Positions 1 to 12,490 of a DNA stretch of 64,000 nt are shown here, piece by piece. A program made the position numbers and the translations under genes. A model generated the notes under the pieces. The model saw only the letters and a program-made list of their open reading frames with translations, did not search any database and was not told the origin of the DNA. Source of the stretch: Ectobius pallidus (lineage: Eukaryota > Arthropoda > Insecta > Blattodea > Ectobiidae). The stretch covers positions 5,696,530 to 5,760,529 of the forward strand of contig CAXKWD010000006.1 in the NCBI GenBank assembly GCA_964059195.1. The letters run 5' to 3'. Within the stretch, counting starts at the first letter, position 1; every line of letters starts with the position of its first letter.

Positions 1-100
1 TGTATCTAATCGACTAAACAGTTTCAAGAACGAACTCTTGTGGACTATGCTTCGTAATTTCACGCTCGGATGTTTACTGTTGCTCCGTACTCAGTTTTCA
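1..100. repeat. fragment of dispersed repeat, second copy near 14.65 kb
   Basis: The first ~100 bases closely match 14650-14745 in the same orientation (shared runs such as CGAACTCTTGTG and TTTCACGCTCGG). At 14.6 kb the repeat follows a transposase-like N-terminal reading frame, so this is probably the tail of the same transposon family, cut by the window edge. Confidence 0.7.
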
Positions 101-1279
101 TCGATGGCTGAAATGAAGAACGGTGTTCCCCTGCCTTTCTTTATATTAGCTATGGCAAATAATCAATCCTAGTTTCATAAATGTATATGAGAAGAACTTG
201 TAGATCATCAGCTGCTGTGTTGTCTCCACTTATTTCACATTTTCGAGGAAAGGTGTGTTGGTCTTATTAATTTGCCCTCATAACACAACGCCAGATGCAT
301 TGACGAGGTCCACATGCTGCTCTGGTAGTAATTACTCCTATCTATCGGCCTGCTGTGCTCCAGGTGCCCGAGTCTCAGCACTGACGCCGTGGTTCCAATC
401 AGATACAGTGCACAAATGTTGAACGCGTCATAGCTTACATGCTACGTATTAGCCTTGTATAGAGGACACAAAGACAACTTTTACTTGGAGATTTTTGCTC
501 TATGACGTAAAATGTCTATTAATGCTACAGGGCATTAAAGCCATTACAATTTGGTGTTCTTAAGTCAATAATGAAGCGAAATAGAGTTATTATTTTCCTT
601 AAGTTGACTTCACGCCTTTTTAGTGAACGATAAAAACCTGATTCTTAATCATCCATAAACAGCTATATCATAATTTAGTATTTCCTTAATCTGCAATGTT
701 TACAGACTAATCACATGACTGGCCGCCACTGCATTAATTTTTTATTCATAACTCAAGTGTTAACATCGAAGTTCCTTTGTTTTGCATTTTTTTTTTTTTC
801 AAATGTTAGAAGTCAGTGGTGACCATGCCCTGGGAGATTTTATGCTGTAATAGGAAAAATTGAATCCATAGAGCAAAAATCTCCTAATAATAGTTGCTTG
901 TCTAGGCCCCCTCTATACACATTGTTATTCATTAACACCCTGTATGTATCTATTCTTTTACGTTTAGCGAATCACTCATTATTCACTCATTCTGCCTTAG
1001 ATACAGCTCTAGGTTAGATTACACAGTGATCCTCCATAAACCAAATGGAGATTCTATATCTGAAAATGTGTTAAGTTACACAAAACGTATATTTTATTAA
1101 TAATACAATACCCAGCGCGTAGAGTAAATATTAGTTTTACCATTGTACACTAGTCTATAAAATAAATAAATAAAAGAATAAAGAACTGCATACGAAAAGC
1201 AAATGAAATTGATCTTACAACAGAATTAATTGCAGAACTAGGGGGCAACAGACGATGCTTCTTGTTCGTAGACAATATA
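101..1279. other. no gene seen
   Basis: AT-rich sequence with short homopolymers and no long reading frame, RNA-like structure or transposon end that I can support. Confidence 0.6.
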
Positions 1280-1965
1280 CAGAGTGCTTCAAAAAAATGT
1301 ATACACACTTTGAACTGTCATAGAAAATTTATTTCCCGTTCTATATGGTTAAAATTCTGGGAGAAAGTAATTTTATATTTCTTCAACAGGTGGCAGCAGA
1401 ATAGTTTAAACAATCGTTCAACATTCTTGCCAATAATCATCCAACAATGAGAAGTACCTAACAATGCTTGCTGATTCCATATTCCCCGCCATTCGTGCAT
1501 TATACGGTTTTATTACCAACAAAATGGCGTCTATCATAGGGACGTACGAATATATCTGGATCGAAATTTGCCAAGGCAGTGGATAGGACGCAGGGGGAAA
1601 ATGGAGTTTCCTGTACGCTCCCCAGACCTTACGCACCTCGATTTCTTCTTATGGGGCACAGTAAAACACGAGGTGTACAAACGAAAACCATGTAACCTAG
1701 ACACACTTTGGAATGAGATTCAAGCAGAAATCTCATTGGACACTTTGGTACGATGTACGGAATAAGGGGTGACTCGTACTCAGAAATGTATTGATGCTGA
1801 AGGCCACCATTTTGAACATTTGAACAATCACATTTTCATCAGAAAGCAATTTATTTTTCAAATTGGACTTTAAGCTTTCCATTCCCAGAAATTTAACCTT
1901 CAAGAACGGAAAATATATTTTCTATGACACTTCAAAGTGTGTATACATTTTTTTGAAGCACTCTG
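1280..1965 (+). mobile_element. deleted Tc1/mariner-type element
   Basis: The element is bounded by inverted repeats of about 90-100 bp, outer end CAGAGTGCTTCAAAAAAATG, flanked by TA at 1278-1279 and 1966-1967, the duplication expected for this superfamily. At 686 bp it is too short for a full transposase and keeps only the C-terminal coding part. It is non-autonomous. Confidence 0.88.
1568..1765 (+). pseudogene. mariner-type transposase C-terminal fragment
   Basis: The 65-codon frame carries the signature around the last catalytic residue of DDE/D transposases: RSPDLTHLDFFLWG, followed by a helix region (VKHEVYKRKP). In Tc1/mariner proteins this segment lies just before the C-terminus. The first two catalytic aspartates and the DNA-binding domain are absent, so the fragment cannot act as a transposase. 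It sits inside the element at 1280-1965, in the orientation expected for a deletion derivative. Assignment rests on motif recognition. Confidence 0.8.
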
Positions 1966-2180
1966 TATTTATCTACTGAATATAACGTAGCCTATGTTGT
2001 AGTTTTAAGGATTTGACTTCACGTTTAAATTTCGTAATTGATTGCTGTTCTCTAATTTGGTTCCAATGTTTGGTGTATTATTGCTTTTGTAGATATCAGT
2101 TCTAAAATGTAAAACAAACTTGTTTCGTATTATGTTCGTGTTTATCTGAATTTGTTTTCATGTTATTAATGTGTTAACTA

Positions 2181-3403
2181 CAGCGATTCTCAACCTGTGG
2201 GGCGCGACCCCTGGGGGGGGGCGAGCAGACTAGAAGGGGGGCGCGAGAATATCCAAGAGAAAATATTATTTAAAAAAATTATAAACTGACAGAAAAACAT
2301 ACACATAGAAAACAAAATAAATTTCGACATATTAAAAAAAAGTAAAACAACTTACTAAATAAAAACTCACTTTATCAAAACATACTAAATTAAAAACAAA
2401 TTAAATAATTATTAGTGACTTCCTTGGGCCTGTCTTGCAGAGCAAAGTTTTTCGAAGGAAGGCTCAATATTAGAAATAGCCACTCTTAGTTCTGTTTCTA
2501 TATTTAGCCGAGATCTATATTTTGTCTTTAACGAAGTCAAAGCAGAAAATCCAGTTTCGCAAAGGAAGGATGTTGAAAATGGCAATAGAATGCGAAATGC
2601 TCTGATTTTTAGTGCAGAAAAATCATCTACTGCTGCCCAAAATTCAAATAGTGATTTATCACTAAATTGTTTTTTGGTTTCGCCACTTGTCGTGAAGTCT
2701 ATGAATTTTTCTTCTTCATCAATTGAAAGTCCTTCGGGAGTCTTATGAAATGGATCCCTTACCCACTCGCAACTTTCTATCAAGTTATCGTCTGCAAGAA
2801 AATACTTTTTAAAATTCTTTTCTAGCGTGGCTAAATGATTTTCAATGGTTACAAAAACAACTTTTTCATGTTCTTCTTCAGCCTTGTAAGTTTTAATACA
2901 ATCATCCACATTTGCAAACATTGTTAGGTTTTTTCGCTTTAATTTTCTGCTCCACAAATCCAATTTTCTGCAAAAAGCATTAACTTTATCACTCGTATCC
3001 AACATATGTGTATTTGCTCCTTGGAGTTGAAGGTTCAAGATATTTAATTTCTCGAATATGTCGACCAAGTAGCTTAATTTCATCACAAATAAACCATCGC
3101 GAAAATTCTCGGCTTCCGGTCTGTTTTCTTCTTCTAGAAAAATGGCGATTTCTTCTCTTAATTCATAAACACGTTGTAAAAATTTCCCACGTGATAACCA
3201 TCTTTCCTCGCAATAAAATAATAACTGTGAATGCACCGAACCCATGTCTTTACAAAGTGCGGAAAAGATTCTCAATTTCAGGGGCCTCCAAAATACTCAG
3301 AATGCATTATTGTTGTATACATTTTATTGTAAGTGGGGGGGGGGCGCGATGAAAATTATTATTGAAAACTGGGCCGCGATTACTGAAAGGTTGAGAAACG
3401 CTG
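2181..3403 (-). mobile_element. hAT element (Charlie/ZBED-like ends)
   Basis: The ends are short inverted repeats, CAGCGATTCTCAACCT at the left and its near complement at 3388-3403, followed inward by G-rich GGGGCGCG tracts. These ends are typical of hAT Charlie-like transposons. The flanks are TGTTAACT (2172-2179) and TGTTAACA (3404-3411), a 7/8 match to an 8-bp target duplication, leaving one base of uncertainty at the left border. It carries a truncated transposase on the minus strand. Confidence 0.85.
2412..3275 (-). pseudogene. hAT transposase C-terminal part (ZBED5/SCAND3-like)
   Basis: The 287-aa open frame matches the C-terminal half of hAT transposases related to ZBED5/SCAND3-type proteins. 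Visible signs are the RWLSRGKFLQRVYELREEI stretch typical of the RNase H-fold/helical region, and a C-terminal dimerisation block with FSTSFLCETGFSALTSLKTKYRS. Full proteins are usually over 500 aa with an N-terminal BED zinc finger; neither the finger nor the first catalytic region is present before the right TIR. The fragment fills most of the 1.2-kb element, so it looks like an internal-deletion copy that still has a long open frame. A domesticated gene is possible but unsupported. Confidence 0.8.
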
Positions 3404-4543
3404 TGTTAACATATAAGCTAAGCATGAAACTAATTTATTCGCTCCTTGCGCTACTGTGAGTTGCAGGTATAACAAGTTTCAACAAAAGATTGTGGTATTT
3501 TTAGACAATTAACAACAATTATGAGCGGGTTGGATATTGTAACTACCAAGGGAATAATTAATTTTTGTTCTGAGACCTCATTTTTGTCGTATCAAAAATT
3601 GTTACAAAAATTTTAGATAATAGAAGGTTTACAATAACTATAAATGAATACGATATCGTGGCTACAAGCTTACATTGAGCTGATGGTTTGCGTTATAACA
3701 AATCTTTCAAACAATAGTTTTTAGTTTTACTTTTAGGAGTAATAGGCCCAAATAGCTTTAAACTTGTGCAAAATTTTTAACTTCAAGAAAGTTACAGTGA
3801 TTTTCCTTTTGGAAAAGTTAAACTAAGTATAAATTTTCCGGAAGTCTCAACAGGTAAGGATTTCTCTACGAAATCTAAAAAGAAAGATAAATAAATGTAG
3901 AGAGAGGAAGAATATCAATACAGAAAGAAATAAAAGAGAGAAAGATTGAAAATACAGTGACAAAGCAAAACAATAACTTTCTTGGAGAGGAACCAGATGT
4001 CAGCACCGAGTGCAGGGGCCGCCTGGCAGATGTGTTGGGAGCAGCTGTATGATGGCACGCACTGCCGAGAGCTATCTTCTGCCCGCCTCTACAACATCCC
4101 TCTTTATCTATTTAAACTTCCTATTTTTCATCAAATTAGCAAGTTTGTTTTAATTCACTCTTGAGGGCTCACTGGATTGTGGAACATTATCATAGGCAAG
4201 TAACTACAAATAGTACGTGGTGAACGGGCCAGCGTTTTGATGACGTAAAAATACTTTTAAAATGACTGCGAAAATACAAACAAAATTACCCAAAACTAAA
4301 AGAAAAAAGTCCCAAAAGTTTGTAAGAAAATACTAGTTCATTCATCAGATTTCTGCCTATTCTATTTATGTTGTTGACCAATTATAGGCCTGTGATTAGT
4401 TGATTGGCACATACAGTTAAATGCAAACAGCAAACACATTCTTTCTGTATCCAAATTAAAATTATAGTAACATCTATATATTTATGCTTATTTAGAATTC
4501 CGATAGTATTCAGCGCAAGTAAATACACAAAAACTCTATATAA
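3404..4543. other. no gene seen
   Basis: AT-rich sequence between the hAT element and the SINE. A 60-codon frame at 3982-4164 has no recognisable motif and I do not call it. Confidence 0.6.
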
Positions 4544-4790
4544 CCGAGCGAGGTGGCCGAGATGGTAACGTCTTGGAGTCGCATTCGGGAGGTCCCAGCT
4601 TCAAATCCCGTGTGTTTTTTCATGGTTTCCCCAGTTGTAAAGGAAAATGCCGAATTGGATATTTACATACCATGAATCATCCTCACCATTTCATTCTGTA
4701 TCACATCCATTTAAATTAATACCGGTTGAAATTTACATCATTAGATACACAAGACAATAGAAACAATTGACAAGCAATAATTCCATGGCC
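4544..4790 (+). repeat. tRNA-derived SINE
   Basis: The head resembles a tRNA gene: an A-box-like GGTGGCCGAGATGG and, about 40 bases later, a B-box-like CTTCAAATCCCG, the spacing of an internal RNA polymerase III promoter. The cloverleaf is degenerate. It is followed by an unrelated body (CATGGTTTCCCCAG onward) as in arthropod SINEs. The 3' limit is approximate. Confidence 0.75.
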
Positions 4791-5312
4791 TACCCTACTG
4801 TACAGACACAGATCCTGAACTCCTGATATAGCAAAGAAGCTAAAAGGAGTATAAACACAGCTGAAATAAATAGAATAAAAAAAAATCTACATGGCGAGAA
4901 ACAACACAAGATAAGAAAATAACGACTTTATATTTTGAAAATTACCTTAAAATAAGAAATATGGGAAAAGACCTTAAAATTACCAAAAAATTACCAAACA
5001 ATGACATTAAACTCTAAAAAATGACCAAAATTAAATAGGGGGAAAATGACAAAAAAATTACCCTAAATGTTACCGTTTCTATAATCTAGGAGTCATGATC
5101 AGAATCTCAACGTCCATGATATACCAGGGCCCTGGTGATAAATAATGAATACACTGTATTGGGTTTGAATATTTAAATATCATTGTAGATCGTACTTGTT
5201 TCTTCTGACCAGAACACGATCATAGACTCAATACATGGTTGTTTGGTCCATGCCCACAGTTAATAAGCATTCCTTTATTCATGAATATATTTCACGAAAC
5301 ACATAATAATTA
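4791..5312. other. no gene seen
   Basis: A-rich sequence, including ACAAAAAAATTACC-like degenerate simple repeats around 4980-5070. No coding signal. Confidence 0.55.
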
Positions 5313-6042
5313 TGGCCCTACTTCATAAAAGTTAAAATTTTACAAGTGACAGGTGTTTGTTTTACAGGTTTACATTTTGACAATTGTGTTTTTCATAAAA
5401 GTTCACTTTACATAAATGTCATGACAATTTTGTAGATTTGTATGACAATTTTACGAATTGTTGATTCTCAAAACTGTTGAGTTTACAGATAAAAGACTGA
5501 CAAATGTGTTAAATCGTAGGATACCTACCATTTATAAAACATTAATTTTTGCTAACATATTTACACATTTACAAAAAATGAGGAATTGTCATTAAAGAAG
5601 TGACAGGCAATCTTTCATATGTAGGCCAAGTCAGTAGGTTATGTAAACGTGTGGCATAACTTGGGAAACTGTTTTTTGTGATTCAAACTTTTTTCTTAAT
5701 AATCTTGCTAAATCCGTAAATCGTCTTGTTAATAATGAACACTAGTAGTAGTGAAAATGATGAAGAAATAGACATGAGACCACGCAGAGCTTTTAGGCAA
5801 CGGATTAACCTAACTTTCAATTTGAGTGACTTTGTATTGAAAGAGAAATATAAATCAAGTAACCTTTAGGTTTGACATAAAATTGTCGCGTTTATGAAAA
5901 GGGTTCTTTTAGTCTTGACAATTTACATTAATTTGCCTGTAATGTAAGCAAGAGTTGTAATTTTTGAAAAATACAAACGTCATGACATATTGACACATTT
6001 GTCAGACTTGACACAATTGTAGAGTTTTATGAAATAGGGCCT
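5313..6042. mobile_element. PIF/Harbinger-type remnant
   Basis: Imperfect inverted ends: GGCCCTACTTCATAAAAG at the left and CTTTTATGAAATAGGGCC-like sequence at the right. It contains a short reading frame resembling the N-terminus of HARBI1-type nucleases. No clear 3-bp TSD could be fixed, so the borders are approximate. Confidence 0.6.
5735..5869 (+). pseudogene. HARBI1-like transposase N-terminal fragment
   Basis: A 44-codon frame starts at an ATG after AT-rich sequence. It encodes an acidic-serine start followed by RPRRAFRQRINLTFNLSDF, which resembles the N-terminal segment of Harbinger/HARBI1 nucleases. The catalytic DDE domain is missing. It lies inside the inverted-repeat remnant at 5313-6042, which supports the identification. 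The match is short, so confidence is moderate. Confidence 0.5.
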
Positions 6043-6540
6043 AGGAAGTACTGTTTGTTGGAAGAAATTACGCACGTAGGAACATGTGCATTTCGTTCAT
6101 GCTGTTGAGGTTATGTGTTTATAATATTTACAGGAGGTTATTACAATTAAATGCCAGCGTCGGAAGAGACATCTAGTTGTCAATACAGGTACTGGTTTCT
6201 TATCTGTTGAAATTCCTAAATATAACAGCTTAAACTTGACGAAGCTTTGCAATTTATAGAGTTGTATTTGAATGCACTGGTAGAATATAAAGAAAAGAGG
6301 AAGTGTCTTTATCATTCATTCGTCGGAATCGAAAGATAGACGTAAACAAAATGCGCTGCTTGTGACAAATCGTATCGCAGACAAATACCTGTTTTCTTAT
6401 CGAGAGTGGTTTCTTTTGCAAATTGTCTTAAGTTAGGTTCTTGGGTCTCACCACTGGGTCTGCCTGCAAGTTACTGCTTCGCGAAGTATTAAACAGCGTG
6501 AATTGATAAATTTCGTTTTTGACCAGAGAGGGTGAATTTA

Positions 6541-6598
6541 TTCCAAATGGTTTTTCTCCTTATACCCTCTAATAAAACGAAAAAAAAACCATTTGGAA
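6541..6598. repeat. short perfect hairpin
   Basis: TTCCAAATGGTTTTT at 6541-6555 and its exact complement AAAAACCATTTGGAA ending at 6598 flank a ~28-base loop. It could be a tiny foldback insertion or a transcribed hairpin; no other evidence. Confidence 0.7.
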
Positions 6599-6738
6599 TT
6601 AAACAGCGTACTATATGAACGCGGCCAACATAACGAAAATAGACGTGATTAAACGAAACAAAAGAGCAACGGAAAACGCTATAAAACATAAACAAGCTTT
6701 AGAAATAAGAAGACGACGAGATGAGGTGGCAAGAGCTG

Positions 6739-7111
6739 TATAACTCGACCAGTAAGACCTGAGCCAAACAAACGGCTACGATGACGTAATCTAGTCCTGC
6801 CTGACCTTCATAGCACGTGATGTTCCCTGGTGTACAGACCGTGTAAAAACATATTAGTTATTCATTAGTGAAGACCCAACAGCGATATTCTGTGAGTTAC
6901 ATACCATTACTTAAATAATATTTCACAACTAAAAAAAACAAATACTTTATTCACTTTATTTTTGTTTTCAATAGTTACGGGCTATTATGAACCACATAGT
7001 TTGGAGTAAATAGTACAGCATATTCATTCTCTTCTGCCCTTACTCCATTGCTACCGTCGGACGATAAGCTATCTGCGGGCGTTTGGTTCAGGTCTTACCG
7101 ATCGAGATATA
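6739..7111. mobile_element. MITE, deletion copy of the 15-kb element family
   Basis: The ends are inverted: TATAACTCGACCAGTAAGAC at the left, and TCTTACCGATCGAGATATA at the right. The left ~140 bases and right ~130 bases match the two ends of the element at 14983-15776, but the transposase-coding middle is gone. This is a classic internal-deletion MITE derived from a longer relative. Confidence 0.85.
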
Positions 7112-7150
7112 AGTAGCTGAAAATAATAAGTTACACATATAGTATATTGC

Positions 7151-7268
7151 GATACAAGTGCCGTAAGGCATGATTACGGATCGAGGAAATAGTTTGAAAA
7201 CACGAGGCGCTTGCCACGAGTGTTTTCAATTTTCCGAGATCCGTAATGCGCTTACGGCACGTGTATTG
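7151..7268. repeat. long palindromic hairpin
   Basis: The arms at about 7151-7203 and 7220-7268 are near-complementary (GTGCCGTAAG against CTTACGGCAC, GAAAACAC against GTGTTTTC) with a 16-base loop. A further inverted pair (TATTTTTTGCAC at ~7273 and GTGCAAAAAATA at ~7602) suggests it is one end of a ~480-bp foldback insertion. Confidence 0.7.
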
Positions 7269-7882
7269 CATGCTATTTTTTGCACGATGATTATTTATAT
7301 CAATTTAATTATATTAATTGTGATATTACCTGAAAATATTATGTATATACATTCTTGAAGATAGATGTTTATTTCAGAAAGTGATTCGCATGTGTTTGTT
7401 GTTATGGGAACCGAATATTTGTCATGGGGGCCTTGTCCATAAAGGCTTGTATTATGAATTGTATCGTAATGAATTATGACGTGGCGCAAGCACCGAAAGT
7501 AATTTAACCGCATCGCAACGCCCATAGCATCAAGATTGTGTGGGAATGTCAACTTACGATCCACGGCAACAACGTTCGTAAGTACCACTAATTAGTTAAG
7601 GAGTGCAAAAAATAAATAACAGTGCCCGGAATAAATACGAACAGCTCAGGATTAAAAGTGTTCCATTTTTCGCGTTCTACTTGCTTAGAGCTTAAGATAA
7701 ACTTAGGTAAAAGCACGGGCATTTGCAATGAGAATATTTTTTAATATGTCTTATAGGGGTCGTTTGTCTTTGGTTGCCTTGAGGGACGGCATGTGACATT
7801 GGATCACAGATTAAAGATTTATACATATATACAATGGAAAACAATGTGTTCAGAAACTCTTAGATTTCTACTTGAAATCTAA

Positions 7883-7928
<46 letters not shown>

Positions 7929-7950
7929 GTTATTGTTATTGTTATTATTA
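7883..7950. repeat. (ATT)n microsatellite
   Basis: About 20 trinucleotide repeats, with GTT variants at the right end. Confidence 0.95.
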
Positions 7951-8067
7951 CATATAGTGAAATAGTGCGGGAGAGACAGAGAGAAGAATAGTGCTGAAAT
8001 ATGAGCTATAAATAGAGAGTTCGAATTAGTAACTAATTTATCAACGTGATAAGAAACAGGTAGAGTT

Positions 8068-9030
8068 ATTCATTGCATGACCAGGCGGCTTCCTTTCATT
8101 AGGAGAAAAAGGTTGCCGACAGCTCAACTCGTGTTCTTTATTTTTACCGCACCAATCAGCTAGTTAACCCTGCCAATCAAAATGTAAGAATGTCCTGCGA
8201 CGGCTGTGACAGCTACTCGTCAACTCCGGGTGGAGCGAAACGCAGGGTTGCGAGATCTAGTTACAGTAGACTATAACACGTGAGAACTGGTTAAAGCGAG
8301 GGAAGAACTGAGGTCAGTGATAACAGTGAGAGAATATTGCAACGTTGCTTTTGTTTTGGAAAGCGGAAACTAAGACCGATTTAGTCAGATTAATTAACAC
8401 AGTGGTTCTTAACCTGGGTTCGACCTTACTTCCTCAATGGTAGACAATTCCTAAGCAATCTAGAGGTATATTATCTATTTTATGGAACCCGGAGGTTCAT
8501 TACCGCGCAAATCCAAAATTAAAAAATACAAATTTCCAAAATTTAAAAAAACAAAATTATAAATTATGACATCCAAAAATCCAAAATTTAATAAATAATA
8601 TCAAAAATAAAAAATCCAAAAATTAAAAATTAAAAAATAAAAAAAAATTAAAAAATAAACAATTCAAAGATCAAAAATTTAAAAAATCCAAAATTAAAAA
8701 TTCAAAGATCCAAAATTAAAAAGTCAAAAATTCAAAATTAAAAAAGTCCAAAAACCCAATATTAAAAAGTCCAATAATGCAAAATTTAAAAAATCCAATA
8801 ATAAAAAATTGAAAAAATAAAAAAAAATGAAATAAAGTTTTACTTCTGTCGCGTGGCGGTCCACGCACTTTTTTATATTTATTTATTTTGCGCAATTAAG
8901 AAGTGTTCGTTGAACGCGCATATGAAACTGGTGGGGTTCAGTGCCTATAACAAGGTTAAGGACCACTGAATTAACATAAACACCAACTTAATGGTTTATT
9001 CCTTTGAAGCCGCCTGGCCATGCAATGAAT
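8068..9030. repeat. inverted-repeat-bounded segment enclosing a hAT MITE
   Basis: Twenty-five bases at 8068-8092 are inverted at 9006-9030 with one mismatch (CATTGCATGACCAGGCGGCT). The segment may be an older transposon into which the hAT MITE at 8400 inserted. No coding sequence. Confidence 0.6.
8400..8968. mobile_element. hAT-type MITE with perfect 8-bp TSD
   Basis: Terminal inverted repeats CAGTGGTTCTTAACCT and AAGGTTAAGGACCACTG, flanked by AATTAACA at 8392-8399 and 8969-8976. The 8-bp duplication and CAG ends are diagnostic of hAT. The middle (8510-8830) is a degenerate A-rich tandem repeat of ~10-12 bases (CCAAAATTAAAAA-like). A related copy without ends lies at 24086-24778. Confidence 0.93.
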
Positions 9031-9670
9031 TACTGGACTAGGTTTTTCTTCAGTTTCGACACATAATAGTGTACTCTCTGTTTTACACAACAAATTGGAT
9101 ACTGGTTTTAAGTGCCTTTGAAAATGTTTGGCAGCGAACTTGTTAATGTATTTACATTCAAGCTTCCGCCTGCACCAATCTGATTAGAGGGAAACTTCGC
9201 CAACCGTCAGACATCGAGAGAATAAAGTAAACGATACCTAACTCTGTCAAGTTGAATCCCTCGAGGTTTTCTTGTCTCAATTATAATCACGTCAGAGTTC
9301 CATAATAATTGCATTGAAGTTCTGAATATCAGCTAAAGGAGAATAAGATTGTGCAATCTAGACACTCATATTATAAAACTGTAACAGTCCTTATAGGCCT
9401 ACTAATACGCTACTTGTTCACAATATTAAGTACTGTATAGTCAAAACCCACTTTATTAAATAGCAAGTATAGTTACAATACCACCTGGGCCCTCTTTTAT
9501 AGAATACTAGCATGCGATAATTATTTCAAAAATTAAAAATTAAGAGCATAATAGTTAAATCATTATATTTATTAACACCTAAATCACGTGGACTAAATAC
9601 CACAATTAGATAGCATCGCTTGGTAAAAGCGACCTCAGATTCGAGTTTCTTGGTCCAGAAAACCCCTGTA
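9031..9670. other. no gene seen
   Basis: AT-rich single-copy-looking sequence between two transposons. No feature supported. Confidence 0.55.
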
Positions 9671-12077
9671 TAGGGTCAATCCATTAGAAATGAACCAAAT
9701 TTAATAAAATTTGTTGCTCGACATTTTTGATTTCCTAATTGTTTTACCAGTTATTTCCCAACTAAAGGTGAGTTCAAAACTATGGTAAAAAAAATTTGGG
9801 GCTCATACTTTTTTTTTGGCGGCCATTTTAAGTTTGCTTTTTAACCATATTTCAGTCGAAAACATGTTTTGCACAAATGTATGTAACTCCGTTAATTTTA
9901 TAGATAACAAGACAAAATAAACACCAAAATTATCAGAATGAAATGCTCTACATTTTTGTTTTAACACAATATTACCTAAGTAGTGAGGAAAGTGAAGAAA
10001 AAAAATTCAAAACTACAAATTGAAAATTGACTCAAAACGGGAGTTTTAGTGCCGCAAAATTATTAGAAGGAAGAAAGACTCGCCCTTAATTTTTTTTTCT
10101 GGTGTAGATCTACTATAGGACTACTCGCTGTAGAAGTTTAAAGCTTGAGAACTTTGCGGTTTTTTTTATACAATTTTTCAAAAATGCCCAAAACCGTATT
10201 TTGGCAATATTTGAAGTAGAATATCTCAAAAGGGACTGAGTGAAAAATTATGAAATTTATACAGATAACACCTCTTTATGATATAAAGATGTGATAAAAA
10301 TTTGGTGACTGAGACTCAACTGGTTCCCGAGTTACTGTGCATCGAATTTGGCCAAAAATTGCGTTATAGGCACACGAAATTTAATAGTAAAAATTCACTT
10401 TGTAATTTTAAATATAAAATTTTTATGAGCCTAAGTTTGTTACACAATATAGTTGTATATGTAGGCTACATTTCATCAGTTAGCATGACAAATATTTGGT
10501 TTCCTCAAAGCTTTGAAGAGTGTTGATATTTCGGTGCATAGTTTGCAGTTATGGCCAACTTCGATGCACTATAACTCGGGAACCAGTTGAGTCTCAGTCA
10601 CCAAATTTTTAACATATCTTTATATTATAAAGAGGTGTTATTTGTATAAATTTCATAATTTTTCACTCAGTCCCTTTTGAGATATTCTACTTCAAATATT
10701 GCCAAAATACGGTTTTGGGCATTTTTAAAAAAATTTATAAAAAAAACCGCAAAGTTCTCAAGCTTTAAACTTCTACAGCGAGTAGTCCTGTAGTAGATCT
10801 ACACCAGAAAAAAAAATTAAGGGCGAGTCTTTCTTCCTTCTAATAATTTTGAGGCACCAAAACTCCCGTTTTAAGTAATTTTCAATTTGTAGCATTGATA
10901 TTTTTTCTTCACTTTCCTCACTACTTAGGTAATATTGTGTTAAAACAAAAATGTAGAGCATTTCATTCTGATAATTTTGGTGTTTATTTTGTCTTGTTAT
11001 CTATAAAATTAACAGAGTTACATACATTTGTGCAAAACAAGTTTCCGGCCGAAAAACTGTTACAAAGAAAACTTAAAATGGATACCAAGAAAAAAGTATG
11101 AGCCTAAAAAATGTTTTACTCTAGTTTTGAACTCACCTAATATTGGGGAGTAACTGGAAAAAAAATTAAGAAAATAGAAAATGTTAAGCAAAAAATTTTA
11201 TTCAATTTGGTGCGAACTATGCACCGAAATTTCAACGCTCTTCAACGCTTTGAGGAAATTATAAATCGGTCATGTTAACTGATGAAATGTAGCCTACATG
11301 TACAACTCTTTTGTGTAACATACTTAGGTTCACTAAAATGTTGCATTTAAAATTACAAAGTGAATTTTTACTATTATATTTCGTGTGCCTATAACGCAAT
11401 TTTTGGCCAAATTCGATGCATTGTAACTCGGGAACCAGTTGAGTCTCAGTCACCAAATTTTTATCACATCTTTATATCATAAAGAGGTGTTATCTGTATA
11501 AATTTCATAATTTTTCACTCAGTCCCTTTTGAGATATTCTACTTCAAATATTGCCAAAATACGGTTTTGGGCATTTTTGAAAAATTGTATAAAAAAAACC
11601 GCAAAGTTCTCAAGCTTTAAACTTCTACAGCGAGTAGTCCTATAGTAGATCTACACCAGAAAAAAAAATTAAGGGCGAGTCTTTCTTCCTTCTAATAATT
11701 TTGCGGCACTAAAACTCCCGTTTTGAGTCAATTTTCAATTTGTAGTTTTGAATTTTTTTCTTCACTTTCCTCACTACTTAGGTAATATTGTGTTAAAACA
11801 AAAATGTAGAGCATTTCATTCTGATAATTTTGGTGTTTATTTTGTCTTGTTATCTATAAAATTAACGGAGTTACATACATTTGTGCAAAACATGTTTTCG
11901 ACTGAAATATGGTTAAAAAGCAAACTTAAAATGGCCGCCAAAAAAAAGTATGAGCCCAAAAATTTTTTTACCATAGTTTTGAACTCACCTTTAGTTGGGA
12001 AATAACTGGTAAAAAAATTAGGAAAATCAAAAATGTCGAGCAACTTGGCCTGGTTCATTTCTAATGGATTGACCCTA
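9671..12077. mobile_element. 2.4-kb foldback-like element with three arm copies
   Basis: TAGGGTCAATCCATTAGAAA at the left end is inverted exactly at the right end, and TA dinucleotides flank both sides (9669-9670, 12078-12079). The left arm (9671 to ~10530) is inverted as the right arm (~11230-12077). A third copy (~10530-11230) lies between them in the same orientation as the right arm. Short open frames here repeat between the arms and carry no protein motif, so I treat it as a non-autonomous TA-targeting transposon. Confidence 0.88.
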
Positions 12078-12362
12078 TAGTGAGTTTAGTCCAAATAACA
12101 CAATGTTTGACCATATTAGGGCTTACAACATTCAAGCGATCGCGAAAGTTTTATTTCCAAGGTATGACAAAAATAGACAAAGCCAACTGTAATTGTCAAA
12201 CTTCCATTTAATTTAATTCCAAACCCATCTGAAACCCAATGGCAACAATATGTTTTAATGCCAAATGTAATTCGGATTCGATAATTCTGTGTAAAAAGGG
12301 ATTAAGTATTCTCAAAAACATTTGATTTTTGGCATTTAAAATCAAAATTTTTCAAAATCCTT

Positions 12363-12490
12363 TCTTAGTGAGCCCCTACATTATGAAACGAAGGTACTGT
12401 CAAAATTCCAAGTCTCTACCTGTTATAGTTTAGGCTCTACGTTGATTCCTGTCAGTCAGTCAGGACAAAGCCTTTTATATATATAGAGAT
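12363..12490 (-). mobile_element. Helitron-like terminal fragment
   Basis: The block GTCAGTCAGTCAGGACAAAG followed by CCTTTTATATATATAGAG resembles, on the minus strand, the 5' start common in insect Helitron-type repeats. No replicase gene is present. Identification is from memory of such ends. Confidence 0.4.

Noticed and set aside
9837..12058. Several 65-85 codon frames in the 2.4-kb foldback element
   Set aside because: They occur as mirrored copies of the arms, are AT-rich and lack any domain.
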